From contig NZ_BAEE01000061.1 in NCBI RefSeq assembly GCF_000241265.1, positions 103,165 through 167,164 on the forward strand: 64,000 nt of DNA, in the 5' to 3' direction. Each line of letters opens with the position of its first letter. Position 1 is the first letter of the stretch. The stretch is from Gordonia araii NBRC 100433. GTDB lineage: Bacteria > Actinomycetota > Actinomycetes > Mycobacteriales > Mycobacteriaceae. Shown one piece after another: positions 30,341 to 40,325 of the stretch. The position numbers were made by a program, and so were the translations under genes. Under the pieces are notes generated by a model. It had not been told where the DNA came from, made no database searches, and worked only from the letters and a program-made list of their open reading frames with translations.

Positions 30341-30370
30341 TTGACTGCGCAGGTAGGACGGTCCTAATGT
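30341..30370 (+). promoter_or_regulatory. ilvBNC promoter
   Basis: TTGACT at 30341 and TAATGT at 30365, spacer 18 bp. The predicted start point is about 30376-30378, right at the first codon of the leader peptide. Confidence 0.65.
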
Positions 30371-30380
30371 TGTCTTCGTG

Positions 30381-30425
30381 ATGGACAACGGGATTCTCGT
30401 AGTACTCGGTCGGCGCGTCGCCTGA
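30381..30425 (+). CDS. Branched-chain leader peptide of the ilv operon
   Basis: A 14-codon frame, MDNGILVVLGRRVA followed by TGA, contains the control run Ile-Leu-Val-Val-Leu (codons at 30393-30407). A GTG at 30378 is an in-frame alternative start. The frame lies directly after the predicted promoter and before a terminator hairpin, the layout of transcription attenuation known for ilvBNC of Corynebacterium glutamicum. Scarcity of charged Val/Leu/Ile tRNA should stall ribosomes on the run and alter folding downstream. With a start point near 30377 the mRNA would be leaderless. Confidence 0.8.
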   Translation: MDNGILVVLGRRVA

Positions 30426-30496
30426 CCGGCTACTTTGTAGACCCTCGTCAACCACGTCGCGCCCCTCGCACAGCACCAGCTGGTCGAGGGTTTTTT
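30407..30496 (+). promoter_or_regulatory. ilvBNC attenuator (alternative hairpins and terminator)
   Basis: CGGTC (30407-30411) can pair with GACCG (30424-30428) across the leader stop codon. Downstream the terminator arm CGAGGG (30485-30490), followed by six T, can pair with CCCTCG at 30463-30468 or with an earlier copy at 30442-30447. A palindrome ACCAGCTGGT (30475-30484) lies in the loop. CCTCG(T/A)CAACCACGTC occurs on both sides (30443 and 30501). Confidence 0.75.
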
Positions 30497-30549
30497 AATG
30501 CCTCGACAACCACGTCAATGAAGAACCGAGCCAAGAAGGAAGCACGCTC

Positions 30550-32508
30550 GTGAGCGCTCCGACAGCAGACGCCATCGGCACCGACTCCGCGCAGACGTTT
30601 GAAACGCTGCGGACGAAGTCACCGGCCGGCGGCACTTTGCGAACCTCCCACTCGCACACCGTGGCACCCGAACGCGTCAGCGGCGCCCAGTCGGTAGTCC
30701 GCTCGCTCGAGGAACTGAGCGTCGACGTGGTCTTCGGCATTCCGGGCGGCGCGATCCTCCCCGCCTACGACCCGCTGCTCGATTCGCAGAAGGTCCGCCA
30801 CGTCCTGGTCCGCCACGAGCAGGGGGCCGGGCACGCGGCCACCGGTTACGCACAGGTCGCCGGTCGTGCCGGCGTCATGATGGCGACGTCGGGCCCCGGT
30901 GCCACCAACCTCGTCACCCCGCTGGCCGACGCGCAGATGGACTCGGTTCCCGTCGTGGCGATCACCGGCCAGGTCGGGCGCGCGCTCATCGGCACCGACG
31001 CCTTCCAGGAGGCCGACATCTCCGGCATCACCATGCCGATCACCAAGCACAACTTCCTGGTGAGCAACGCCGCCGACATCCCGAAGGTGATGGCCGAGGC
31101 CTTCTACCTCGCCGAGAGCGGGCGACCCGGCGCGGTGCTCGTCGACATCCCCAAGGACATCCTGCAGGCGCAGACCACGTTCTCGTGGCCGCCGCAGATG
31201 GATCTGCCCGGCTACCGCCCGGTGACCAAGCCGCACGGCAAGCAGGTCCGCGAGGCAGCGCGCATGATCCTGGCGTCGAAGTCGCCGGTGCTCTACGTCG
31301 GCGGCGGCGTCATCAAGGCGAATGCCGCACCGCAGCTGATGGAGCTGGCCGAGTTGACCGGCATCCCCGTCGTCACCACGCTGATGGCGCGCGGCGCCTT
31401 CCCCGACAGTCATCGTCAGCACGTCGGCATGCCCGGCATGCACGGCAAGGTGTCGGCGGTCGCCGGCCTGCAGCGCAGCGACCTGCTGATCACGCTCGGC
31501 GCCCGCTTCGACGACCGTGTCACCGGCCAGCTGGACTCCTTCGCCCCCGGGGCCAAGGTCATCCACGCCGACATCGATCCCGCCGAGATCGGCAAGAACC
31601 GCCATGCCGACGTGCCCATCGTCGGCGACTGCCAGGCCGTCATCGCCGACCTCATCGAGGCGCTGAAGGCCGAGCTGGCGACCGGCGGCAAGCTCCCCGA
31701 CATGACCGCCTGGTGGGCCTACCTGGACGGGCTGCGCGAGACGTTCCCGCTCAGCTACGACAAGCAGTCCGACGGTTCGCTGTCGCCGGAGTTCGTCATC
31801 GAAGCACTCGGCAAAGCGGCCGGCCCCGATGCCGTCTACGTGGCCGGTGTCGGCCAGCACCAGATGTGGGCGGCTCAGTTCATCTCGTACGAGAACCCGC
31901 GCACCTGGCTGAACTCGGGCGGCCTCGGCACGATGGGGTATTCGATTCCCGCCGCGATGGGCGCCAAGATGGCCGATCCCGACCTCGAAGTGTGGGCCAT
32001 CGACGGCGACGGCTGCTTCCAGATGACGAATCAGGAGCTGGCCACCTGCGCGATCGAGGGGATCCCCATCAAGGTGGCGCTGATCAACAACGGCAACCTG
32101 GGCATGGTGCGCCAGTGGCAGACGCTTTTCTACGAGGAGCGCTACTCCAGCACCGACCTGGCGACGCATTCGCGCCGCATCCCGGACTTCGTGAAGCTGG
32201 CCGAGGCGCTCGGCTGCGTCGCGATGCGCGTCGAGAAGGAAGACGAGGTCGCCGAGGCGATCAAGAAGGCCCGCGAGATCAACGATCGACCGGTGCTGAT
32301 CGACTTCATCGTCGGCGCCGACGCCCAGGTGTGGCCGATGGTCGCGGCCGGGACGGGCAACGACGAGATCATGGCAGCCCACAACATCCGGCCGCTGTTC
32401 GACGACGACGAAGCGGCCTCCGAGCCGGCCGTCATCCACGAGGCGATGGTGCTCGGCGAGGAAGCCGGCGAGCGCGAAGCCGCCGACAAGGCAGGGGAGA
32501 AGAAGTGA
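30550..32508 (+). CDS. ilvB: Acetolactate synthase large subunit
   Basis: 652 residues. About 45 non-conserved residues precede the catalytic core: the Glu of [14 protein letters not shown] activates thiamine diphosphate, and the ThDP motif runs [21 protein letters not shown] to [15 protein letters not shown]-domain segments ([13 protein letters not shown]) are intact. It condenses pyruvate with pyruvate or 2-oxobutyrate. Also rich in the usual herbicide-site residues. GTG 30550 has AAGAAGGA as ribosome site. Its stop overlaps ilvN by GTGA. Confidence 0.96.
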   Translation: MSAPTADAIGTDSAQTFETLRTKSPAGGTLRTSHSHTVAPERVSGAQSVVRSLEELSVDVVFGIPGGAILPAYDPLLDSQKVRHVLVRHEQGAGHAATGYAQVAGRAGVMMATSGPGATNLVTPLADAQMDSVPVVAITGQVGRALIGTDAFQEADISGITMPITKHNFLVSNAADIPKVMAEAFYLAESGRPGAVLVDIPKDILQAQTTFSWPPQMDLPGYRPVTKPHGKQVREAARMILASKSPVLYVGGGVIKANAAPQLMELAELTGIPVVTTLMARGAFPDSHRQHVGMPGMHGKVSAVAGLQRSDLLITLGARFDDRVTGQLDSFAPGAKVIHADIDPAEIGKNRHADVPIVGDCQAVIADLIEALKAELATGGKLPDMTAWWAYLDGLRETFPLSYDKQSDGSLSPEFVIEALGKAAGPDAVYVAGVGQHQMWAAQFISYENPRTWLNSGGLGTMGYSIPAAMGAKMADPDLEVWAIDGDGCFQMTNQELATCAIEGIPIKVALINNGNLGMVRQWQTLFYEERYSSTDLATHSRRIPDFVKLAEALGCVAMRVEKEDEVAEAIKKAREINDRPVLIDFIVGADAQVWPMVAAGTGNDEIMAAHNIRPLFDDDEAASEPAVIHEAMVLGEEAGEREAADKAGEKK

Positions 32509-33008
32509 CCACGACGCATACACTCTCGGTCCTGGTCGAGGACCGCCCCGGTGTGCTGGCCCGCGTGTCCGGTCTGTTCTCCCGCCGCGGGTTCAACATC
32601 GCCTCGCTGGCGGTGGGACCGACCGAGATCAAGGGCATGTCGCGCATGACGATCATGGTGGAGGTCGAGGACTTTCCGCTCGAGCAGGTCACCAAGCAGC
32701 TCAACAAGCTGATCAACGTGATCAAGATCGTCGAGCAGGACCCGGCTCATTCGGTCAGCCGTGAGCTGGTCATGGTCAAGGTCCGCGCCGACGCGACCCA
32801 GCGCGGCGAGGTGCTCGAGATCGTCAACCTGTTCCGGGCGCACATCATCGACGTCGCGCCCGAGTCGTTGACGGTCGAGGCCACCGGCACCAACGAGAAG
32901 CTGGACGCGCTGCTGCGGATGCTCGACCCGTACGGGATCCGCGAGATCGCCCAGTCCGGTGCCGTCACCCTGGGCCGCGGACCGCGAAGCATGTCCACCA
33001 ACCGGTAG
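32505..33008 (+). CDS. ilvN: Acetolactate synthase small (regulatory) subunit
   Basis: 167 residues. N-terminal ACT domain [20 protein letters not shown] with [15 protein letters not shown] binds valine for feedback control; the C-terminal domain ([29 protein letters not shown]) contacts IlvB. GTG 32505 overlaps the ilvB stop by 4 bp, ensuring near-equal synthesis of the two subunits. Full length, no anomalies. Confidence 0.96.
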   Translation: MTTTHTLSVLVEDRPGVLARVSGLFSRRGFNIASLAVGPTEIKGMSRMTIMVEVEDFPLEQVTKQLNKLINVIKIVEQDPAHSVSRELVMVKVRADATQRGEVLEIVNLFRAHIIDVAPESLTVEATGTNEKLDALLRMLDPYGIREIAQSGAVTLGRGPRSMSTNR

Positions 33009-33072
33009 TTTCACACCGCCTGAGACAATCGATAACAACCACCCGGCCGGCACCGCCGGCCACCACATCTGA

Positions 33073-34098
<1,026 letters not shown>

Positions 34099-34119
34099 GA
34101 CTCGCAAGGGGGTAAACCC

Positions 34120-34174
34120 CGCAGAAAGGGACAAACCCTGCACCGATTCGGTGCAGGGTTTGTCCCTTTCTGCA
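34120..34174. terminator. Long perfect hairpin between ilvC and the convergent protease gene
   Basis: The arm GCAGAAAGGGACAAACCCTG (34121-34140) continues through CACC and pairs perfectly with 34150-34173; with the inner G-C pair the stem is 25 bp with a 3-nt loop. The element lies 22 bp after ilvC and 12 bp before the stop of the minus-strand protease gene, so it can serve both. There is no long T tract; TTTCTGC follows within the arm. Confidence 0.75.
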
Positions 34175-34185
34175 GCGTTTGCGGA

Positions 34186-34845
34186 TCAGATCAGGCGGAA
34201 GCCGCCGTACTGGGTACGCGAGATGCGCTTCATGATCGGGCCGATGTTTGTTCCGGTTTCCGGTCCGATGCACGCGGTGAAGTAGTACGCGTTGACCATG
34301 CCGACGAGGCGCGATCCAACCGTGACCGGGGCTCCGGAGTCGCCTTCGATGACGCACATCTGCGAGAAGTGCGCCTTGCCGTCGGACGCCCAGACCACGC
34401 CGCAGGTGTGACCGGTGGTGCGGCCCTGCTTGCACATGATCGTCGGGAAGCCGACCGGGCGCGGATCGATGCTCCGGATGGTGATGCCCCGGACGCTGCG
34501 CAGCGGCGCGACGCTCCGGTTGAACTCGATGATGGCCATGTCCAGGTCGGTGGTCGAGTAGGTGATCGTGCCGACCTGGCCGCGGTTCTGGAACTTCTCG
34601 GCGAACACGCGCTGCCCGGAGACCCCGCAGTGACCGGCGGTGATGCCGATCAGGCGGTTGCCGTTGCGCGAACGGCCGATGGCGGTCAGCGTGCACGCCG
34701 CCGCCGAGTTTCCACCCTTGAGAACCAAGATCCCCGAGCCGGCACCCAGCGGGGTCGCCGGCGCGGCGTTGGCAGCGCCCGAACCCCATCCGCCCAGGGT
34801 GAGCGCGGCCAGGACCGCTACGATTGCGGTCAACTTCCGTGTCAT
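34186..34845 (-). CDS. Secreted chymotrypsin-like (S1 family) serine protease
   Basis: 219 residues. Sec signal peptide with cleavage probably after residue 27 (AANA|AP). The triad is readable: His in GITAGHCG, Asp in TDLDMAIIEF, Ser in VIEGDSGAPV. Cysteines are placed for disulfides around the His loop (AACTLTA / GHCG) and the C-terminal half (MCKQG, HTCGV, QMCVIEG, ACIGPE). It resembles actinobacterial alpha-lytic/streptogrisin-like proteases without a pro-region. GGAG precedes the ATG at 34845. Substrate unknown; extracellular. Confidence 0.87.
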   Translation of the reverse strand: MTRKLTAIVAVLAALTLGGWGSGAANAAPATPLGAGSGILVLKGGNSAAACTLTAIGRSRNGNRLIGITAGHCGVSGQRVFAEKFQNRGQVGTITYSTTDLDMAIIEFNRSVAPLRSVRGITIRSIDPRPVGFPTIMCKQGRTTGHTCGVVWASDGKAHFSQMCVIEGDSGAPVTVGSRLVGMVNAYYFTACIGPETGTNIGPIMKRISRTQYGGFRLI

Positions 34846-35163
34846 TAAAACTCCAGTTCGTTGGTTCTCTGAGACGGTCTCGGCCCTACCGAGTACCCCC
34901 CGTCCGGGCGTGAACATGCCCACCCTACCCAGGATTACTGAGAAGTAGCTGGTTACGGACAGATTCGGAGATCCTCCGAGTGCGCGGGCGTCATATCTCG
35001 ACTTGATTCACATTTGCGCACGTAGCGTGTGCGTGCTCACATCCTATCGGTGCAGCACCGGGCGGCTGCAAGCGGTCGGCGGGCGGCCACTAAACTCTGC
35101 AGTTGTACCCGGCGCGACCTGCCCGGATTCCCCATGATTTCCGCGAATCGTCAGGAGACACAC
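34846..35163. other. 318-bp non-coding region between protease and serA
   Basis: Divergent intergenic region. I see no gene. It holds a small palindrome TCGGAG-ATC-CTCCGA (34975-34989) and an imperfect one GCGCAC-GTAGC-GTGTGC (35016-35032); either could be regulatory. No convincing -35/-10 pair was found for serA. Confidence 0.5.
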
Positions 35164-36759
35164 GTGACCGCAGCTGGCCGTCCAGTTGTCCTTATCGCCG
35201 ACAAGTTGGCGCCCTCGACCGTCGAAGCACTCGGCGACGACGTCGAGGTGCGGTGGGTCGACGGACCCGACCGGCCCAAGCTGCTGGAGGCCGTCGCCGA
35301 CGCCGATGCGCTGTTGGTGCGTTCGGCCACCACCGTCGACGCCGAGGTCCTCGCCGCCGCGCCGAATCTGAAGATCGTCGGCCGCGCCGGTGTCGGCCTG
35401 GACAACGTCGACATCAACGCCGCCACCGAGCGGGGTGTCATGGTGGTCAACGCTCCGACGTCAAACATCCACTCCGCCGCCGAGCACGCGATCGCGCTGC
35501 TGATGGCCACCGCGCGCCAGGTTCCCGCGGCGGATGCGACCCTCAAAGAGCACACGTGGAAGCGTTCGTCGTTCTCCGGCGTGGAACTGTTCGACAAGAC
35601 CGTCGGCGTCGTCGGCCTCGGCCGGATCGGTCAGCTGGTCGCGGCCCGTCTCGCCGCGTTCGAGACCAACGTCATCGCCTACGACCCGTACGTGTCGGCA
35701 GCTCGCGCCGCACAGCTGGGCATCGAGCTGGTCACGCTCGACGAGCTGCTGGAGCGCGCGGACTTCATCACCGTCCACCTGCCGAAGACGCCTGAGACCG
35801 CCGGTCTGATCGGCGCCGAGCAGCTGGCCAAGACCCGCAAGGGCGTCGTCATCGTCAACGCGGCCCGCGGCGGCCTGATCGACGAGCAGGCGCTAGCCGA
35901 CGCGATCGTCTCCGGTCAGGTGCGCGGCGCCGGCCTCGACGTCTTCGACACCGAGCCGTGCACGGATTCGCCGCTGTTCGAACTGGATCAGGTCGTGGTC
36001 ACCCCGCACCTGGGCGCGTCGACCGCCGAGGCCCAGGATCGCGCGGGTACCGACGTCGCCAAGAGTGTGCGACTCGCGCTGGCCGGCCACTTCGTCCCCG
36101 ACGCGGTGAACATCACCGGCGGCGCGGTCGACGACGAGGTCGCGCCCTGGCTGGAGCTGGCCCGCAAGCTCGGCGTCATGGTGGGAGCGATCAGTGCCGA
36201 CGTGCCGGCGTCGGTCACGATCGACGTTCGCGGCGAGCTGGCCGCGAAGAACGTCGACGTGCTGGGTCTGTCCGCGTTGCGCGGCGTGTTCTCGGCGACC
36301 ACCGACGAGCCGGTCACCTTCGTGAACGCCCCGAGCGTCGCGCAGGCCCGAGGCGTGGCCAGCGAGGTCACCCGCGCATCGGAGAGCCCGAACCACCGCA
36401 GCGTCGTCGACGTGAAGGCGGTCTTCCCGGACGGTTCGTCCCACAACGTCGCTGGCACCCTGTCGGGTCCGCGCGAGGTCGAGAAGATCGTCAACATCAA
36501 CGGCCGGAACTTCGATCTGCGCGCCGAGGGCAACAACCTGGTCCTCAGCTACGCCGACAAGCCCGGTTCGCTGGGCAAGATCGCCACCGCGCTGGGCTCC
36601 GAGGGCATCGACATCCAGGCCGCGGCGCTGTCGCAGGATGCCAGCGGTGAGGGTGCCACGGTCATGCTCCGCACCGACCGGGTGATTCCCGACGAGCTGC
36701 TCGCCCAGATCGGCGACTCGGTCCAGGCCAGCCTCGCCAAGCAGGTGGACCTGTCGTGA
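35164..36759 (+). CDS. serA: D-3-phosphoglycerate dehydrogenase
   Basis: 531 residues, close to the 528 of M. tuberculosis SerA1. Substrate domain, then NAD domain with [16 protein letters not shown], active-site Arg in NAARGGLID, Glu in DVFDTEP, His in [10 protein letters not shown]; after it the intervening ASB domain and a C-terminal ACT domain ([21 protein letters not shown], core [13 protein letters not shown]) for serine feedback. First step of serine synthesis. GTG 35164 follows CAGGAGACACAC. The stop overlaps leuB by GTGA, linking serine and leucine genes in one operon. Confidence 0.95.
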   Translation: MTAAGRPVVLIADKLAPSTVEALGDDVEVRWVDGPDRPKLLEAVADADALLVRSATTVDAEVLAAAPNLKIVGRAGVGLDNVDINAATERGVMVVNAPTSNIHSAAEHAIALLMATARQVPAADATLKEHTWKRSSFSGVELFDKTVGVVGLGRIGQLVAARLAAFETNVIAYDPYVSAARAAQLGIELVTLDELLERADFITVHLPKTPETAGLIGAEQLAKTRKGVVIVNAARGGLIDEQALADAIVSGQVRGAGLDVFDTEPCTDSPLFELDQVVVTPHLGASTAEAQDRAGTDVAKSVRLALAGHFVPDAVNITGGAVDDEVAPWLELARKLGVMVGAISADVPASVTIDVRGELAAKNVDVLGLSALRGVFSATTDEPVTFVNAPSVAQARGVASEVTRASESPNHRSVVDVKAVFPDGSSHNVAGTLSGPREVEKIVNINGRNFDLRAEGNNLVLSYADKPGSLGKIATALGSEGIDIQAAALSQDASGEGATVMLRTDRVIPDELLAQIGDSVQASLAKQVDLS

Positions 36760-37766
36760 AGCTCGCCGTCATCCCCGGCGACGGGATCGGTCCCGAGGTC
36801 ACCGCACAGGCGCTGCGCGTCCTGCAGAAGCTCGAGCCGCAGCTGAGCACGACCGAGTACGACTTCGGTGCGCGGCGCTACCACGCGACCGGGGAGCTGC
36901 TGACCGACGCCGACCTGGCGTCGCTGCGCGAACACGACGCGATCCTGCTCGGGGCGATCGGTGACCCGAGCGTGCCGTCCGGCGTGCTTGAGCGCGGCTT
37001 CCTGCTGAAACTGCGGTTCGCGATGGACCACCACGTGAACCTGCGGCCGTCGGTGCTCTTCGCTGGCGTCCCGTCCCCGCTGGCCGGGAACCCCGAGATC
37101 GACTTCGTCGTCGTGCGCGAAGGCACCGAAGGGCCGTACACGGGCAACGGCGGCGCGATCCGCGTCGGCACCCCGCAGGAGGTCGCCACCGAGGTCAGCG
37201 TCAACACCCGCTTCGGCATCGAGCGCGTCGTGCGCGACGCCTTCGCCCGCGCCCAGGCACGTCGCAAGCACTTGACGCTGGTGCACAAGACCAACGTCCT
37301 GACGTTCGCCGGCTCCATGTGGCAGCGGACCGTCGACGACGTCGGCGCGGAGTTCCCCGACGTGACGACCGACTACTGCCACGTCGACGCCGCGACCATC
37401 TACCTGGTCACCGACCCCGGCCGGTTCGACGTGATCGTCACCGACAATCTGTTCGGCGACATCATCACCGACCTGGCGGCCGCGGTCACCGGCGGAATCG
37501 GCTTGGCCGCGTCGGGCAACATCGACGCGACCAGGGCCAACCCGTCCATGTTCGAGCCGGTGCACGGCAGTGCGCCCGACATCGCCGGTCAGAGCAAAGC
37601 CGATCCGACGGCGGCGATCCTCTCGGTGGCGCTGCTGCTGCGCCACCTGGGCCGCGACGAGGACGCCGAGCGCATCGAGAAGGCCGTTGCGGCCGACGTG
37701 GCCGAGCGCGGCGATGGACCGATCAGCACGGTCGAGGTCGGCGAGCGCATCCTCGCGCGCGTCTAA
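36756..37766 (+). CDS. leuB: 3-isopropylmalate dehydrogenase
   Basis: 336 residues of the actinobacterial short LeuB type. [10 protein letters not shown] at the start, [10 protein letters not shown], the catalytic Lys/Asp region [10 protein letters not shown] and [13 protein letters not shown], and the NAD-binding [10 protein letters not shown]. Oxidatively decarboxylates 3-isopropylmalate. It is translationally coupled to serA. A 50-bp palindrome (37780-37829) follows the stop and should terminate the operon. Confidence 0.96.
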   Translation: MKLAVIPGDGIGPEVTAQALRVLQKLEPQLSTTEYDFGARRYHATGELLTDADLASLREHDAILLGAIGDPSVPSGVLERGFLLKLRFAMDHHVNLRPSVLFAGVPSPLAGNPEIDFVVVREGTEGPYTGNGGAIRVGTPQEVATEVSVNTRFGIERVVRDAFARAQARRKHLTLVHKTNVLTFAGSMWQRTVDDVGAEFPDVTTDYCHVDAATIYLVTDPGRFDVIVTDNLFGDIITDLAAAVTGGIGLAASGNIDATRANPSMFEPVHGSAPDIAGQSKADPTAAILSVALLLRHLGRDEDAERIEKAVAADVAERGDGPISTVEVGERILARV

Positions 37767-37779
37767 ACCACCGAACCCA

Positions 37780-37829
37780 CACGGTTTCGCCCATTCCTCC
37801 TCGATGGACGGGGGATGGGCGAAACCGTG
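37780..37829 (+). terminator. 50-bp palindromic element P2, copy 1 (after leuB)
   Basis: CACGGTTTCGCCCAT (37780-37794) pairs perfectly with ATGGGCGAAACCGTG (37815-37829) across a 20-nt loop. Located 14 bp after the leuB stop. Same length and shared core as copies at 39222 and 40272. Confidence 0.75.
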
Positions 37830-37845
37830 CTGGAGACCGGACATA

Positions 37846-37874
37846 TTGTTCTAATTGAGATAGAACTATATGAT
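37846..37874 (+). promoter_or_regulatory. Promoter and operator of the GntR gene
   Basis: TTGTTC (37846-37851) and TATGAT (37869-37874) with a 17-bp spacer predict transcription starting at 37881, exactly the GTG start: a leaderless mRNA. An inverted repeat GTTCTA-N7-TAGAAC (37848-37866) covers the -35 box and spacer, placed for repression, probably by the GntR product itself. Confidence 0.7.
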
Positions 37875-37880
37875 TAGTAC

Positions 37881-38234
37881 GTGTTGATTCGAATCGATCC
37901 GTCCGACCGGGCCGCCCTGTACGAACAGGTGGCGGCATCGGTGCGCGGAGCCGTCGCGCGCGGAGAGGTGTCTCCGGGCGATCGACTGCCGACCGCGCGG
38001 GAGGTCGCCGCTTCCCTCGACATCAACATGCACACGGTTCTGCGCGCGTACCAGATTCTGCGCGACGAGGGGCTCATCGAATTGCGACGCGGCCGTGGCG
38101 CGGTGATCGCCGACAACGCGGACCGGAAGGCAGAGCTGACCGACGCGGTCGACCGCGCCATCGAGGTGGCGAGACGTCTCGGTCTGAGCATGGATTCGCT
38201 GGTCGCCAGCATCAGAGAGAGGAGTGCGCAATGA
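37881..38234 (+). CDS. GntR family regulator, YtrA-like
   Basis: 117 residues. An N-terminal winged helix (YEQVAASVRGAVARGEVSPGDRLPTAREVAASLDINMHTV, cited by PGDRLPTAREVA and HTVLRAYQILRDEGL) and a short C-terminal helix, the size of the YtrA subfamily, which lacks an effector domain and usually controls adjacent membrane-protein genes. The stop overlaps the DUF1648 gene by ATGA. Start is a GTG at 37881, leaderless as argued for the promoter. Confidence 0.85.
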   Translation: MLIRIDPSDRAALYEQVAASVRGAVARGEVSPGDRLPTAREVAASLDINMHTVLRAYQILRDEGLIELRRGRGAVIADNADRKAELTDAVDRAIEVARRLGLSMDSLVASIRERSAQ

Positions 38235-39211
38235 GCGCAGCACGTACCACCGAGGAGATGCCCCGGAAGCGGCTGATCGCCGGATTGCTGGTCGTATGTC
38301 TGGCGATAGGGGCCGTCGGCAGTGCGGTGTTGTGGAGTTGGACCGCCACGTTGCCGGACCCGATGGCCACCCACTTCGGCTCGTCCGGTCCCGACGGATT
38401 CACGTCGCTGCGCTGGGTGGTCTGGCAACCGCTCATCGTCGGGGCGGTCTGCGCCGCCGTCGGCATCGGCCTGCTGTTGTCCGACATTCCCCGGACGACC
38501 GCGCAGTGGCTGATCGGGGTGAGTTCGGGGCTGACCGCCGGAGTCGTCGCGCTGATCGTTCTCGTCGCCCACGGGCAGCGCGGGCTGGCAACGGCCGAGG
38601 GCGCGAGCCTGTGGCCGTGGTCGATCCTGATCGCCATAGCAGCGGGAGTGGCGTTGGGGGCGCTGGCCGCGCGTCTGGTGCCGCGGTGGACCGAGCCGCC
38701 GATCGGCAACGACGGCGACCGTCCCGTAGCCGATCTCCGCGACGGCGAGCGGTTCGTCTGGACTCGTCGGGCCTCCTCGTCGTCGCCGACGGCGGCGCTC
38801 GCCGCAGTGGCGGTCCTGCCGCTGGTCGTCGTCGGCTGGGTGACCGGCACCTGGGCGTTGCTGCTCGCCGCCGGCATCACGCTCCTCGTCGCCGCGGTGA
38901 TGTGGTCGGTCCGCGTCACGGTCAGCAGACAGGAGGTGTCGATCCGATCGGCCGTCGGCTGGCCGCGCATCGTCATCGGCCTGGACGAGATCGACCACGC
39001 CGAAGTCGTCGAGGTCAACGCGTTGCGCGACTACGGCGGCTTCGGCTACCGGGTCGGCGTGCGTGGACGGCTCGCCGGGACCAAGGGATTCGTGTTGCGG
39101 TCCGGCCAAGCGCTGCTTCTCGTCAAACGGGCGGGCGGCGGCGAGGTCGTGGTCGTCGACGACGCCGAGACGGCGGCCGGTCTGGTGAACGCGGTCTGTG
39201 CCGCGCGCTGA
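38231..39211 (+). CDS. DUF1648-type membrane protein under GntR control
   Basis: 326 residues. The first part resembles DUF1648: a membrane helix then LPDPMATHFGSSGPDGFTS, the typical P-x-H-F-x-x-x-G-x-x-D motif. About six hydrophobic segments in total (near 16-36, 62-84, 94-115, 128-148, 190-212, 214-232). A soluble C-terminal tail with a PH-like pattern (RVTVSRQEVSIRSAVGWPR) follows. Function unknown; in Bacillus, YtrA/SdpR-type regulators pair with DUF1648 proteins related to immunity SdpI. Coupled to the GntR gene by a 4-bp overlap, so the two likely act together in an envelope-stress response. Confidence 0.72.
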   Translation: MSAARTTEEMPRKRLIAGLLVVCLAIGAVGSAVLWSWTATLPDPMATHFGSSGPDGFTSLRWVVWQPLIVGAVCAAVGIGLLLSDIPRTTAQWLIGVSSGLTAGVVALIVLVAHGQRGLATAEGASLWPWSILIAIAAGVALGALAARLVPRWTEPPIGNDGDRPVADLRDGERFVWTRRASSSSPTAALAAVAVLPLVVVGWVTGTWALLLAAGITLLVAAVMWSVRVTVSRQEVSIRSAVGWPRIVIGLDEIDHAEVVEVNALRDYGGFGYRVGVRGRLAGTKGFVLRSGQALLLVKRAGGGEVVVVDDAETAAGLVNAVCAAR

Positions 39212-39221
39212 GTCCTACCAC

Positions 39222-39271
39222 CATCGTTTCGTCAGTCCTGCTTCGATCGAAGCGGGATCGGCGAAACGATG
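39222..39271. terminator. 50-bp palindromic element P2, copy 2
   Basis: CATCGTTTCG pairs with CGAAACGATG; the loop holds the inner palindrome GCTTCGATCGAAGC (39240-39253). It lies between convergent genes, 10 bp after the DUF1648 stop and 4 bp before the stop of the minus-strand nuclease-like gene. Confidence 0.72.
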
Positions 39272-39275
39272 ATGG

Positions 39276-40205
39276 TCAGATCACGCCGTGGCGACTGAGC
39301 CAGGTTGTGAGCATCGGAATCAGGTCACCGCTTCGAAGTGTTGTCCAGGTCCAGCGGATCACGATGAATCCCATCGACCGCAGATCGTCCTCGCGCTTCT
39401 TCTCTCGGATCACGGCATCGGCAGCGTCCTCGTCGGGGCGGCGGAGGCGCCCGTACTTCATGAGTCCGTCGAACTCGCCGACCAGCATATCGTCCCATCC
39501 GAAATCGCACCGGTACGTCCGCCCGCTGAGGCCCCGCACTTCGCGTTGCAGGACCGGCGCGGGAAGCCCGGCGTCGATGATCTGTGCGCGACTCCAGGAT
39601 TCCCCAACGCTTTCCGACGCCGGATCGGCAACGGCCAGCGCTCGTCGTGCGGGCCGGATCCCCGGGCGCGGGGTGGCGAGTGCAGCGGCGATCGGCTCCC
39701 GGCGACCACCTGCCCGCAACGCGCCGTCGAACACCGTGAGGGCCTGCGAGAAATCTCCCATCGTCGCGACGTCGGCCGCCGTGCGCTCAAGTGAGGTCAC
39801 GCGTACGCCATCGATCTCGACGACGTCGCCGGAGCCGAGCGCGGCCGGGTGCAGGTGTCGACCGGAGCGAATCCCGCCGCCACGCTTCTCACCGGTGGTG
39901 ACATGCACATGACGCAACGACGGGTGGAGGAGGGGAAGACCGTGGACGACTGCCGCGGACGTGTGGCTGAGCGGATACCGCTGCGGCGTCGAGGACGTTG
40001 CGACCGCGATCGAACGGAGGCGAAACAGTTGTTCGGCGCCGCGCGGGCCGTCGAAGTCGTCACTGCCTTCCACGTAGACGCCGGGCGTCAAGCGGAGGAG
40101 ACGGCCCGACCGCACGGCCGCAGAGAGTTCATCGTCGCAATGGTCGGCCGCGAGCGCATTGCCGCGCCGGACCAGTCCGTAGTCGTCCAGGGGAAATCGG
40201 GTCAT
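39276..40205 (-). CDS. AbiEi-antitoxin-like N-terminus fused to a Vsr/DUF559-type nuclease-like domain
   Basis: 309 residues. The first about 170 follow the actinobacterial AbiEi-like pattern (winged-helix start GLVRRGNAL, RLTPGVYVEG, LSHTSAAVVHGLPL, VTSLERTAADVA). The last 110 look like a PD-(D/E)XK fold of the Vsr/DUF559 kind: ESVGESWSRAQI, YRCDFGWDDMLVGEFDGLMKYG (core DFGW and EFDGLMKY), IREKKREDDLRSMGFIVIRWTW. The acidic residues and Lys are in the expected order, so catalysis is possible. Common in Mycobacteriales, function unknown. No toxin partner is adjacent. Flanked on both sides by P2 palindromes. Confidence 0.7.
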   Translation of the reverse strand: MTRFPLDDYGLVRRGNALAADHCDDELSAAVRSGRLLRLTPGVYVEGSDDFDGPRGAEQLFRLRSIAVATSSTPQRYPLSHTSAAVVHGLPLLHPSLRHVHVTTGEKRGGGIRSGRHLHPAALGSGDVVEIDGVRVTSLERTAADVATMGDFSQALTVFDGALRAGGRREPIAAALATPRPGIRPARRALAVADPASESVGESWSRAQIIDAGLPAPVLQREVRGLSGRTYRCDFGWDDMLVGEFDGLMKYGRLRRPDEDAADAVIREKKREDDLRSMGFIVIRWTWTTLRSGDLIPMLTTWLSRHGVI

Positions 40206-40271
40206 GTGGCATTAGACGTCTTAGCGCCCTGAGTGGTTCCCCATAGACTCCGGAGCCGCGCGGCGAACCCG

Positions 40272-40321
40272 CATGGTTTCGTCGATCCAGTATCGATCGA
40301 AGTGGGATTGGCGAAACGATG
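40272..40321. terminator. 50-bp palindromic element P2, copy 3
   Basis: CATGGTTTCG pairs with CGAAACGATG with one mismatch; loop shares ATCGATCGAAG with copy 2. It is 5 bp past the stop of the minus-strand MFS gene (stop at 40326-40328), which it probably terminates. Confidence 0.7.
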
Positions 40322-40325
40322 CTGG

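Noticed and set aside
34846..35163. Riboswitch upstream of serA
   Set aside because: I could not match any known riboswitch core; only two short palindromes are visible.
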